Source: G963674685 sp964591275
GTDB taxonomy: Bacteria; Lernaellota; Lernaellaia; JACKCT01
Assembly: GCA_964591275.1 (NCBI GenBank)
Contig: CAZQAE010000015.1
Span: 12,221 to 76,220 of the forward strand
Reading direction: 5' to 3'
Length of the DNA: 64,000 nt
The first letter of the stretch is position 1. Every line of letters starts with the position of its first letter. Both the position numbers and the translations under genes were made by a program. Shown here one piece after another: positions 47,686 through 54,501 of this stretch. Below the pieces are notes generated by a model. That model saw only the letters and a list, made by a program, of their open reading frames with translations. It made no database searches and was not told the DNA's origin.

Positions 47686-48477
47686 TCAGCCCAAACCAAC
47701 ATCCAGCAGCATCATAACGACAAAGCCGATCATCACGCCGAGGGTGGCCACCTTCTCATGGCCATTTCGGTGGGATTCGGGAATGATTTCATCGCTGATG
47801 ACAAAAAGCATCGCTCCGGCGGCAAAGGCGAGGCCCCACGGCAAAAGAGGCGCCGACACGCTCACGATGCCTGCCCCAAGTAAGCCTCCGACCGGTTCGA
47901 CCAGCCCCGTTAAAAGTGCGATGCCCAGCGCCTGTCCCATCGGGTATTTTAAACTGAGCAGGGCCAGCGCCACGACCAATCCTTCCGGCATATTTTGCAA
48001 ACCGATGCCGATGGCCAGCGACAGGCCGTTTTCGATGTCGCCGCCGCCGAACCCGACGCCGACGGCCAGCCCTTCAGGAAAATTGTGCAGGGTGATGGCG
48101 ATGATGAACAGCCATGTGCGTTTAAGATTTCCCGCACTCGCACCCTCGGGTCCTTTAATAAAATGTTCGTGCGGAGAATACTTATCGCTGATCCAGAGGA
48201 AAAGGCCGCCCAACAACATGCCGGCAGCCACGACAAAGGCGCCGGACCAGCCGCCGCCCTTCGCCTCCACTGCGGGAATGATCAATGAAAACGATGTCGC
48301 CGCCAGCATGACGCCTGCGCCGAAGCCCATCATTATGTCTTGCGTGCGTTGGGAAATATTGCGGGTCAGTAGCACCGGGAGTGCGCCGACGCCAGTAGCC
48401 AGCCCGGCCAGCAGGCTCGCCAGGCCGCCGAGATACAGGACGGGCCAGGAAGATATCGCCTCAATCCACGGTGTCAT
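47686..48477 (-). CDS. ZIP-family metal transporter (GufA-like)
   Basis: A 263-residue membrane protein with about eight helices. The metal-path motifs HNFPEG (TM4) and QNMPEG (TM5) are present and the TM3-TM4 loop is short, as in GufA/ZupT-type importers. TM5 has QNMPEG where many ZIPs have HxxxE, which may change metal preference. Iron, zinc or manganese uptake would fit the iron-rich defence genes around it. Its start overlaps the iorB stop. Confidence 0.9.
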   Translation of the reverse strand: MTPWIEAISSWPVLYLGGLASLLAGLATGVGALPVLLTRNISQRTQDIMMGFGAGVMLAATSFSLIIPAVEAKGGGWSGAFVVAAGMLLGGLFLWISDKYSPHEHFIKGPEGASAGNLKRTWLFIIAITLHNFPEGLAVGVGFGGGDIENGLSLAIGIGLQNMPEGLVVALALLSLKYPMGQALGIALLTGLVEPVGGLLGAGIVSVSAPLLPWGLAFAAGAMLFVISDEIIPESHRNGHEKVATLGVMIGFVVMMLLDVGLG

Positions 48478-49055
48478 TGAACCTCCTGGGCTGCGCGAAA
48501 TACATCCAGGTTCGCATCCACGAATTTTGGCGGCGCCAAGGATTTCAGCACTTTCTCGATCACCTTTGAACCCAATCCCTTGATCAATTCCATCGCCGCG
48601 AGTTTCCCAAGCACAGCGACATTCTGCATGCGTGGGTCGGGCAGGTTTTCCAGAAGTACCGGAATCGCCCTGGCGCCGATCATTTTCGCGGCTTTTTGAA
48701 GTTCATCATTCGTCGGGTATTTGTCTTGATTTGCGCGAACCGTGATCGGCTGCTGAACCGTATCGTAATAAAGCAAAGCGCCGCCCGGCTTGAGCATTTT
48801 CAGCAGACCACGCAGTCCTTCAATCCGCTCCAATGCGATGACGATATCAACTTCGCCTTTCGGGACCAGTGGTGTGAAAACACCATCGCCGATTCTCAAA
48901 TGTGAAACGACGGTCCCGCCGCGTTGGGCCAGCCCGTGCGTATCCGCGCCGAAAACCGTGTAGCCCGCATCCATGGCGGAACGAATCATTACCTCGGATA
49001 ACAGGCCGATTCCCTGGCCGCCGACGCCGCAAAGATATATATTCACTTTATCCAC
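48474..49055 (-). CDS. iorB: indolepyruvate ferredoxin oxidoreductase beta subunit
   Basis: About 193 residues from GTG 49055 (GGAG 7 bases upstream); an open frame extends to 49076. The 2-oxoacid oxidoreductase gamma-type domain is clear: VNIYLCGVGGQGIGLLSEVM, HGLAQRGGTVVSHLRIGDGVFTPLVPKGEVD. IorB works with IorA to decarboxylate aryl pyruvates to acyl-CoA with reduced ferredoxin. Its alpha partner just upstream is broken here, so its function is doubtful unless an intact iorA exists elsewhere. Confidence 0.88.
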   Translation of the reverse strand: MDKVNIYLCGVGGQGIGLLSEVMIRSAMDAGYTVFGADTHGLAQRGGTVVSHLRIGDGVFTPLVPKGEVDIVIALERIEGLRGLLKMLKPGGALLYYDTVQQPITVRANQDKYPTNDELQKAAKMIGARAIPVLLENLPDPRMQNVAVLGKLAAMELIKGLGSKVIEKVLKSLAPPKFVDANLDVFRAAQEVQ

Positions 49056-49421
49056 GGCTGACTCCTTTTTCCTCAAGGAATTTCAGAGCGTCCACAGGAC
49101 ATGTCGTCATGCATGAACCGTCTCCGATGCCACGTTCAGTCCCACGGATTTAAAAAATACGCACGAAAGTCGCCCGTTGACCGCGGCGCCGAAAGCCACT
49201 TCGAGAGCAACTTTTTCGTTGGTTGCGTACTGGAAAACCATTGGCCGCTGCTCTTCTTCCACCGAAAGGATCGCCGAGGCGATTTCCGGCGTCGGCGAAC
49301 CGGGATAAGTTGTGGCGACTTTGACGCCGGATTCGAACATGGCCCGAACGAGTGCGTGGTTGCCCATGACCAAGCCCGACCAGGGGGCTTGCTGCGTCAG
49401 TTGATCCGATAGTCGCTGCAT
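49048..49421 (-). pseudogene. iorA: indolepyruvate ferredoxin oxidoreductase alpha subunit, internally deleted
   Basis: The first ~100 codons (from ATG 49421) match the IorA N-terminus (LVMGNHALVRAMFESGVKVATTYPGSPTPEI, YATNEKVALEVAFGAA, KSVGLNVAS). The next recognisable sequence, one base out of frame, is the extreme C-terminus with its ferredoxin cysteines (GIGDGSCMTTCPVDALKF), ending at TAA 49048-49050, which overlaps the iorB start. Roughly 450-500 codons containing the TPP domain and first cluster are missing. The junction lies near 49117-49125. This is a real internal deletion or an assembly collapse. Confidence 0.8.
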
Positions 49422-49490
49422 TTCAGTGATTCCTGTATTAAATGACAGTGGCTATGAAAACCCGCTTGCATGGTTCAACGTTTTTCGGAA

Positions 49491-50024
49491 CTAGGCTCCG
49501 TCCAGGCCGATATGTTCCATCTCCTCAAACCATGATTCCGGATTGCTCAGATACTGGTGCATGTCGGTCAGGGCGTGGTGATGGTCTTTTTCTTCCAGGA
49601 TCATCTTTTGGGCGAATTCGCGCTCCATGGGGTCGGTCGCCTTTGCCAGATACTCTTGATAGAATTTGACGGCGGCGGCTTCTAGCTCAATTCCGATGCC
49701 CAGGGCCTCCAAATCCTCGGCGTCCACCTGGACTTCCGGTCCATTTTTTACGGCGATGGCGCGGAACATGGCCCCGAGTTCATCATGGTCGGGATTGAGG
49801 GCTTTCCAAGCCTCGCTCCAATTCTCGCCGCCTTTAATTTCGGCGTAGATAACTTTTATCCGGTCAACGTGGATAAGCTCATCATCGCGAAGCTTTGTGA
49901 AGATATCCTTCCCCAGGCTGTTTTTGCATTCAGCGATAGCCTTTTCGTAAAATGATTTGCCTTTGTTTTCCATACTCAAAGCGACGGAAAGCATTTCTAG
50001 CACCCTGTCAGTTTCTGGCGTCAT
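49491..50024 (-). CDS. rubrerythrin-like ferritin-family protein
   Basis: A 177-residue four-helix protein. Diiron-type ligands appear as ENKGKSFYEKA, RDDELIHVDRI, ELEAAAVKFYQEY and EEKDHHHAL (E/ExxH pairs). It lacks the rubredoxin tail of classical rubrerythrins and belongs with the short COG1633-type ferritin-like proteins. GGGAGG precedes ATG 50024. It sits in a run of paralogues and likely removes peroxide or handles iron; the electron donor would be separate. Confidence 0.8.
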   Translation of the reverse strand: MTPETDRVLEMLSVALSMENKGKSFYEKAIAECKNSLGKDIFTKLRDDELIHVDRIKVIYAEIKGGENWSEAWKALNPDHDELGAMFRAIAVKNGPEVQVDAEDLEALGIGIELEAAAVKFYQEYLAKATDPMEREFAQKMILEEKDHHHALTDMHQYLSNPESWFEEMEHIGLDGA

Positions 50025-50077
50025 TGTTTTAGCCTCCCTTTATTGGCTGTCTGGTTCATTAATTGCGGCTTTATACT

Positions 50078-50569
50078 TCACGCAAGTTCGCCACGCAACT
50101 TGGCGAGCTCTTTGCTGAGCAAAGCAATGTGCCCCATCTCTTCTTTGATGATCACGTCGATTTTGCTTTGGCCCAGCTTCACCGGTACGGCTTCTTTTAT
50201 ACCCAGGTAGTAGATGACCGATTCTTTTTCCAACACGAGGGCCGTTTCGAGAATTTCTTCGATGCTTTCCTGGCCGCTGAGCTTTTCTGAGGGGTCTGCC
50301 GTGACATCGAAAACATAACCGCCGGCCAAAGCTTGCAGGTACAAGGTTCCCTGGTCATCGGGGCCGGTGGAGTCGGCCTGACTCAAATCACGTCGCATGT
50401 CGGCAAAGATTTCTTCATGATTGTCCTCAATCGCCGCCAGATTGAGCAGGAGCTCTTTTTTTCTGCCGATTTCAAATCCATCTGCGGCCTGACGATAGAA
50501 TTTGGCCCCGTTTCTTTCGATCTGCTCGGCAATAGCCAATACTTCGTCCGCACTCATAATTGATTTCAT
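50078..50569 (-). CDS. rubrerythrin-like ferritin-family protein
   Basis: A 163-residue protein starting at ATG 50569, 5 bases after AAGGAG; the GTG at 50575 lies inside that ribosome site. Helix ligands appear as QIERNGAKFYRQA, AAIEDNHEEIFADM, LVLEKESVIYYLG and IIKEEMGHIALL. It is a second COG1633-type member. A central segment (about 80-110) interrupts the bundle, as in the proteins at 52109 and 52632. Confidence 0.8.
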   Translation of the reverse strand: MKSIMSADEVLAIAEQIERNGAKFYRQAADGFEIGRKKELLLNLAAIEDNHEEIFADMRRDLSQADSTGPDDQGTLYLQALAGGYVFDVTADPSEKLSGQESIEEILETALVLEKESVIYYLGIKEAVPVKLGQSKIDVIIKEEMGHIALLSKELAKLRGELA

Positions 50570-50656
50570 CGCCACTCCTTAAGCTGTCACGAGCACTGTG
50601 AAAACTCTTTTGCAAAAGTTCCCAAAGCGAACATCAACAGCATCAATCAGGCAGTA

Positions 50657-51373
50657 TTATTCGCCCGGCTTCCAAACTTCCCAGACTTTGCCCACCAATT
50701 CGGGGCCGACTTTCAATGTGGGTTTGCCCGGTTCCCAGCCGGCTGGGCATGCCTCTGCGCCTTTCGTCGCGCGCACGAGTTGGAAGGCCTGAACTTGCCG
50801 AATCGACTCTTTGACCTGACGACCAACGGGAGGAGTCAGAATCTCAATGGCTTGCACAATTCCGTCCGGGTCAATGATGAATCGCCCTCGAACATCCACT
50901 CCCGACGCTTCGTCGTAGACTCCGTAAACAGATCCGATCCGTCCGCCGGCATCCGTCAACATGGGAAAGGGGAATCCGCCCTCAACCATTTTTGACAGCT
51001 CATTCGCTTGCCACATTTTGTGTACGAAACGGCTATCCATGCTGCACGCCAGAACTTGCACACCCAGTTCTTCAAACTTATCAGCCTTGTCGGCGACCGC
51101 CGACAGTTCGGTCGGTCAAACGAAAGTAAAATCACCCGGATAGAAACACAGGAAGACCCATTTGCCTCGGAAATCCGACAACTTGATGTTTTTGAAGCCG
51201 CCTTCGTAATACGCCGACGCACCGAAATCCGGCGCTTCATGTCCTACCATGACTTGCATTTTTACCCCCTTTGTTGAATTGGATGAAGCATTATCAGATT
51301 GTTCGTTTTCGACCTGCGGCGTGATCGGACCCTCTGCGGGCGTCACGCAACCTTGCGGTTGTTCATCGGCCAT
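50657..51373 (-). CDS. selenocysteine peroxiredoxin (in-frame TGA at the peroxidatic position)
   Basis: The gene reads through TGA 51116-51118. Before it is YPGDFTFV and after it PTELSAVADK; the canonical 2-Cys peroxiredoxin motif is DFTFVCPTE, so selenocysteine replaces the peroxidatic Cys. The resolving Cys is present near the C-terminus (EACPAGWEPG). A SECIS hairpin follows the TGA. Two starts have ribosome sites: ATG 51373 (AAGGAG; 238 residues) and ATG 51259 (GGGGG; 200 residues, U48). The shorter form matches usual AhpC/Prx length; the longer adds a 38-residue polar leader. It should reduce peroxides quickly. Standard annotation would split it into two pieces. Confidence 0.93.
51088..51105 (-). 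promoter_or_regulatory. bacterial SECIS element of the peroxiredoxin
   Basis: On the minus strand, TGTCGGC pairs perfectly with GCCGACA around the tetraloop GGTC. The loop begins 18 bases after the TGA (51116-51118). Stem length, distance and a GG-starting loop agree with the bacterial SECIS consensus; the GGTC loop resembles the E. coli fdhF loop that SelB binds. Confidence 0.88.
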
Positions 51374-51422
51374 TATCCACTCCTTTCATCAGTTTTGACG
51401 CACCATGGCGTCGCCATCCACT

Positions 51423-51941
51423 TTATTCCGTCGTATCGGCAGCAGGCATTGTGAAAACCCGCATGCCAAGGTCTTTGTCCAACATGAACATACCCGAACC
51501 TTGCCCGTCGATGAGATGGAGTTTTTTGACAACAGCGTCCGCCGTTGCCTCTTCCTCCACCTGCTCAGCCACAAACCATTGGAGGAAATTGTCCGTTGCA
51601 AAATCTTTTTCCTCCCGAGCCAAAGCCACCAGGTCGTTTATCATCGCCGTGACTTTCTGCTCATGGATTAAGACCTGTTCAAAAACATCCAGCGGGGAAG
51701 ACCATTCCGTTTGCGGGCCTTCAATCGGCGCCATGAGCGCCCGGCCGGAGCGTTCATTCACGTAGTTGTAGAATTTAATAGCGTGAAAAAGCTCCTCCTG
51801 GGCTTGCATTTTCATCCAGTTTTCGAAACCGGAAAGGTCGTCGGCGGCGAAATAGGCCGCCATGGAAAGGTACAGATAGGACGAGTATATTTCCGCGTTG
51901 ATCTGTTTATTTATTGCGCCCAGCATTCGTTGGCTAAGCAT
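51423..51941 (-). CDS. ferritin (FtnA-like)
   Basis: A 172-residue iron-storage protein from ATG 51941 (AAGGAG 6 bases upstream). INKQINAEIYSSYLYLSMAAYFA, MQAQEELFHAIKFYNYVNERSGR and QWFVAEQVEEEATADAVV hold the ferroxidase glutamates and histidine of bacterial non-heme ferritin. The gene overlaps the preceding small ORF by 31 bases. It can sequester the iron that would otherwise react with peroxide. Confidence 0.93.
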   Translation of the reverse strand: MLSQRMLGAINKQINAEIYSSYLYLSMAAYFAADDLSGFENWMKMQAQEELFHAIKFYNYVNERSGRALMAPIEGPQTEWSSPLDVFEQVLIHEQKVTAMINDLVALAREEKDFATDNFLQWFVAEQVEEEATADAVVKKLHLIDGQGSGMFMLDKDLGMRVFTMPAADTTE

Positions 51942-52096
51942 GAGTTTTCTCCTTCCAATTTCCAGTGTCCGTGCAGGTTGCAAAAAGCGCATCCGTATAT
52001 ATTGTCGCTGTGTAGAACACCGACGACATGGCCGCATATTCCACACTTTTGGACTGGTGATCTTTCAACCCATGCGACCTTCTTTCTGGATTCCAT
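51911..52096 (-). CDS. mini-desulfoferrodoxin: desulforedoxin half joined to the superoxide-reductase tail
   Basis: A 61-residue frame. VQKCGICGHVVGVLH is the start of a desulforedoxin (Dx) domain. It is joined almost directly to CAFCNLHGHWKLEG, which matches the extreme C-terminus of superoxide reductase (compare AYCNLHGLWK at the end of the intact gene at 55779). About 75 residues with the catalytic Fe(His)4Cys ligands are missing. It is either an in-frame deletion remnant or a minimal CxxC-x14-CxxC metal protein. It lies 12 bases after one gene and overlaps the next. Confidence 0.55.
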   Translation of the reverse strand: MESRKKVAWVERSPVQKCGICGHVVGVLHSDNIYGCAFCNLHGHWKLEGENSCLANECWAQ

Positions 52097-52108
52097 ATTT
52101 ATCCCAAG

Positions 52109-52603
52109 TCAGGGACCGACCAGTTGAATATCCACGTGGTTCGCATACCATTTCCCATCATGAAGGTATGTTTCCAGTTCCGCCTTGAGGGTCATCTCGT
52201 GAATGCCCTCGATTTTAGCCATGTATTCGAGCATGTTTTTCCCGGAATTGTCGGAGGCGCCTTTGGCTGCATTTGTGTAAAATTCGCGCGCCTCCACTTC
52301 CCGTTCGATGGCGAGCTTGAAAAGATCCTCGATCGAATCGATGGAAAATAAAGGCGGCGATCCTTCGGCGGTTTGAATGTCGCCAGGGATGGCTGGAGGA
52401 GGAGCCTGCTCGCCGGTGAGTTTTTTGTAGTAGTCGATGAGCATCTGCTCATGCTTGTCCTCTTCCTCCGCCAGCGCCAGGAACCTTGCGTGAACCAATT
52501 CGTTTTTGATGAGCTTGGCGAAATCCCGATAAAAAGCCGCCGCGTTTTGCTCACTTTTGACGGCCAGACCGATGATTTCAAGAATGGTTAATTCAGAATT
52601 CAT
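52109..52603 (-). CDS. rubrerythrin-like ferritin-family protein
   Basis: A 164-residue protein from ATG 52603 (GGGGG at 5 bases); upstream in-frame codons have poor composition and overlap the previous gene. KSEQNAAAFYRDFA, AEEEDKHEQMLIDYY, EREVEAREFYTNAA and KIEGIHEMTLKAEL give the four helices with diiron ligands. A proline-rich insertion (APPPAIPGD) separates the halves, as in its paralogues. It is a third COG1633-type member. Confidence 0.78.
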   Translation of the reverse strand: MNSELTILEIIGLAVKSEQNAAAFYRDFAKLIKNELVHARFLALAEEEDKHEQMLIDYYKKLTGEQAPPPAIPGDIQTAEGSPPLFSIDSIEDLFKLAIEREVEAREFYTNAAKGASDNSGKNMLEYMAKIEGIHEMTLKAELETYLHDGKWYANHVDIQLVGP

Positions 52604-52631
52604 TGCTACCCCCAGTAAATCAAATGATAGG

Positions 52632-53138
52632 CTATTCTTCCATGGAAAATTCCTGAAAATCGAACCAGAATCCAGAACCGCTAACCGCGTCGATCTCAGC
52701 CTGGACAATCTGCTGGTGCCCGTTTTCAATTTCGAGAAAGCGGGCGAACATTTTCTGAGCGGCGCCAGTCATCTCGCTTGTCATTTTTTTATAGAAATTG
52801 ATTGTCTCAATCTCGAGGGCCAAAGCTTTTTTGAGCATGACAAGCTCATCGTCAAAGTCTTTTGCGGCCATCTGCTTTGAAATGTTCTCCAAACCCTTTT
52901 GGATCACCTCGGAGGACGGCACTTTTGTAGGAATATTTCCCAGCTTAACATCGCCGGATTTTTCCCATTGATCCAGCTGGTCTTTCAGGTAATCGAGATG
53001 GTATTGTTCTTCATCGGCAAGCGCCGCAAACACCTTTTTCCCCGTCTGATCACCGGACGCCTCCGCAGCGTCCTTGTACATGGCATGGATTATTGTTTCA
53101 TATTTGATCGCGGTTTGGATCGCATCGCCGATGGTCAT
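52632..53138 (-). CDS. rubrerythrin-like ferritin-family protein
   Basis: A 168-residue protein. IKYETIIHAMYKDAA, LADEEQYHLDYLKDQ, LALEIETINFYKKM and FLEIENGHQQIVQAEI carry the E...ExxH pairs of the diiron site. GGGGG precedes ATG 53138. It ends GFWFDFQEFSMEE, an aromatic acidic tail also hinted at in the paralogue at 49491 (SWFEEMEHIGL). It is a fourth COG1633-type member in this run. Confidence 0.78.
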   Translation of the reverse strand: MTIGDAIQTAIKYETIIHAMYKDAAEASGDQTGKKVFAALADEEQYHLDYLKDQLDQWEKSGDVKLGNIPTKVPSSEVIQKGLENISKQMAAKDFDDELVMLKKALALEIETINFYKKMTSEMTGAAQKMFARFLEIENGHQQIVQAEIDAVSGSGFWFDFQEFSMEE

Positions 53139-53178
53139 AAGTTACCCCCGTTTGTCTTTTTTCGACACATGATTCAGA

Positions 53179-53604
53179 TCAAGTGTTTTTCTGGGCAAAC
53201 TCCTTAAAAGCGGTTAGGGAGTTGAGGAGTCGGACATGCTTTTCCTCATCGTCCAGCAAATACTGGAATAACTCTTTGATGACGGGAAGCTTCATTTCGG
53301 CCACCAGTTCCTTGCCCAAATCGACGGTCTTTTGTTCGAGGGCGAGGTGCTCGTTGATCATGCCGGATATTTCGCTGATCTCGCCAAAACTCAATGAGGG
53401 CGCCTTTACGGTCATTGCGGCCTTGAGAAATTCCTGGATTCTTTTGTGCTTGGCCGAGTCGGTCCGAATGATATCCATGAATATTTTTATTGTGTCGTTT
53501 TTGGTCGAAGCGCTGATCTTGTTTGTCATTGCAATGGTGTCATCTTCCGCCACCAACCATTCATCGAGAAGTTTCACCTGGGATTCAGTATCATGATGCG
53601 ACAC
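53179..53604 (-). CDS. ferritin-like helical protein
   Basis: GTG 53604 is chosen because AAAGGAGG lies 5 bases upstream; a longer frame to 53640 would run over this ribosome site. The 141-residue product is all helical. DEWLVAEDDTIAMTNKI, RTDSAKHKRIQEFL, NEHLALEQKTVDLGKEL and LLDDEEKHVRLLN suggest a degenerate ferritin fold: one ExxH pair (EEKH) is clear, the others are incomplete. Iron binding is therefore uncertain. Confidence 0.65.
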   Translation of the reverse strand: MSHHDTESQVKLLDEWLVAEDDTIAMTNKISASTKNDTIKIFMDIIRTDSAKHKRIQEFLKAAMTVKAPSLSFGEISEISGMINEHLALEQKTVDLGKELVAEMKLPVIKELFQYLLDDEEKHVRLLNSLTAFKEFAQKNT

Positions 53605-53632
53605 GTCAACCTCCTTTGAATTTGGTGGTTTC

Positions 53633-53830
53633 TTAATCAAGCGATCCCATGGTTTTTCCGCAACAGAGCGGAACCTGTTGGCCCTTTTTTACAAGGAAGT
53701 ATTTATTGCACGTAGCGCAATAGACAGTGGTGTCTTTCGGAACATAGATCGGCACCTGCTCGTCAATCTCGCCTTCCACCATGAATCTGGCCATGTTCTT
53801 TTTTGAAGGAATAAATTCCCCTACAGGCAC
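53633..53830 (-). CDS. desulforedoxin-like small protein, C-terminal part of a frameshifted gene
   Basis: A 65-residue frame (GTG 53830) with TVYCATCNKYFLVKKGQQVPLCCGKTM. This is the CxxC...CC iron site of desulforedoxin and of the Dx domain of desulfoferrodoxin. The N-terminal half (FMVEGEIDEQVPIYVP) is not Dx. It lacks a ribosome site, and the short frame just upstream (53821-53949) overlaps it in another register, so the true gene probably spans 53633-53949 with a one-base slip. Confidence 0.7.
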   Translation of the reverse strand: MPVGEFIPSKKNMARFMVEGEIDEQVPIYVPKDTTVYCATCNKYFLVKKGQQVPLCCGKTMGSLD

Positions 53831-53949
53831 GAGTTTTTATTGAATTTCACGCAGTCGACCATAAGGTTCCATAGCAACTGCAGGCTCTTGGTTTCCGCAT
53901 CGGATTCGGGAGTGAACTCCACGAGTTGTTTGTCTCGGTCGATTTTCAT
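53821..53949 (-). CDS. N-terminal part of the frameshifted desulforedoxin-like gene
   Basis: A 42-residue frame from ATG 53949 (MKIDRDKQLVEFTPESDAET...LMVDCVKFNKN). It runs into AATAAAAACTC near its end. If this run had one more A, or if ribosomes slip back one base there, the frame would continue ...NKKLVPVGEFIPSKKN straight into the CxxC protein at 53633-53830, for about 105 residues in all. A sequencing error, a mutation or programmed slippage would each explain it. Confidence 0.55.
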   Translation of the reverse strand: MKIDRDKQLVEFTPESDAETKSLQLLWNLMVDCVKFNKNSCL

Positions 53950-54003
53950 AATATCTTTTCTTCTCTTTATCGCTTTAACAAACTCCGAAACGACATTCTC
54001 TCG

Positions 54004-54438
54004 TTAGGGAGTATAAGGAACGAAATCCCCGCCTTTTGGGAGAGAAACTTCGGATCCTTCGTTTTTCTTACCTGATTTGTATTTCTTTTTTGTTTTTTCG
54101 CCCTCAGAGATGATCAGTTCGCAAACGTCATTCATGTCCTTTGCGCTTTCGTACATCTTCTTCCCCTGGGTGTAGATGGCCATCCCATCGGCTTCCATCT
54201 CCTTGTCCGCCCACATAAGACCTTGTCCGCGGATCATTTTGCCCTTGTCCATCAGCACAGTGGCTTTGGTCATCATACTTTGGCATTCCGCCTTCATTGT
54301 TTTGGCTGCCTGAACCATATCGTCGCCGCAGTTGCCGATAAGGTCACAAGCCTCATCCTTGCCCATCTTCTCCTCGGCCATCGCCCATGAGGCCATAAGA
54401 AAGAATGCCATAACCATCACGATAAATACCTGTTTCAT
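54004..54438 (-). CDS. secreted periplasmic protein of unknown function
   Basis: A 144-residue protein with a clean signal peptide (IVMVMAFFLMASWAMA) and a very methionine- and lysine-rich helical body with four cysteines (ACDLIGNC, KAECQSM, NDVCEL). GGAGGAGGAG precedes ATG 54438. The methionine content (about 12% of residues) could bind copper or scavenge oxidants; no family is recognised. It sits in the redox operon next to the DsbA-peroxiredoxin fusion, which also is exported. Confidence 0.7.
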   Translation of the reverse strand: MKQVFIVMVMAFFLMASWAMAEEKMGKDEACDLIGNCGDDMVQAAKTMKAECQSMMTKATVLMDKGKMIRGQGLMWADKEMEADGMAIYTQGKKMYESAKDMNDVCELIISEGEKTKKKYKSGKKNEGSEVSLPKGGDFVPYTP

Positions 54439-54501
54439 TACTCCTCCTCCTGCAAATGAGTTGTATCTGCGCCGATTGCTAAATGCGAAACGGCCCTATT
54501 T

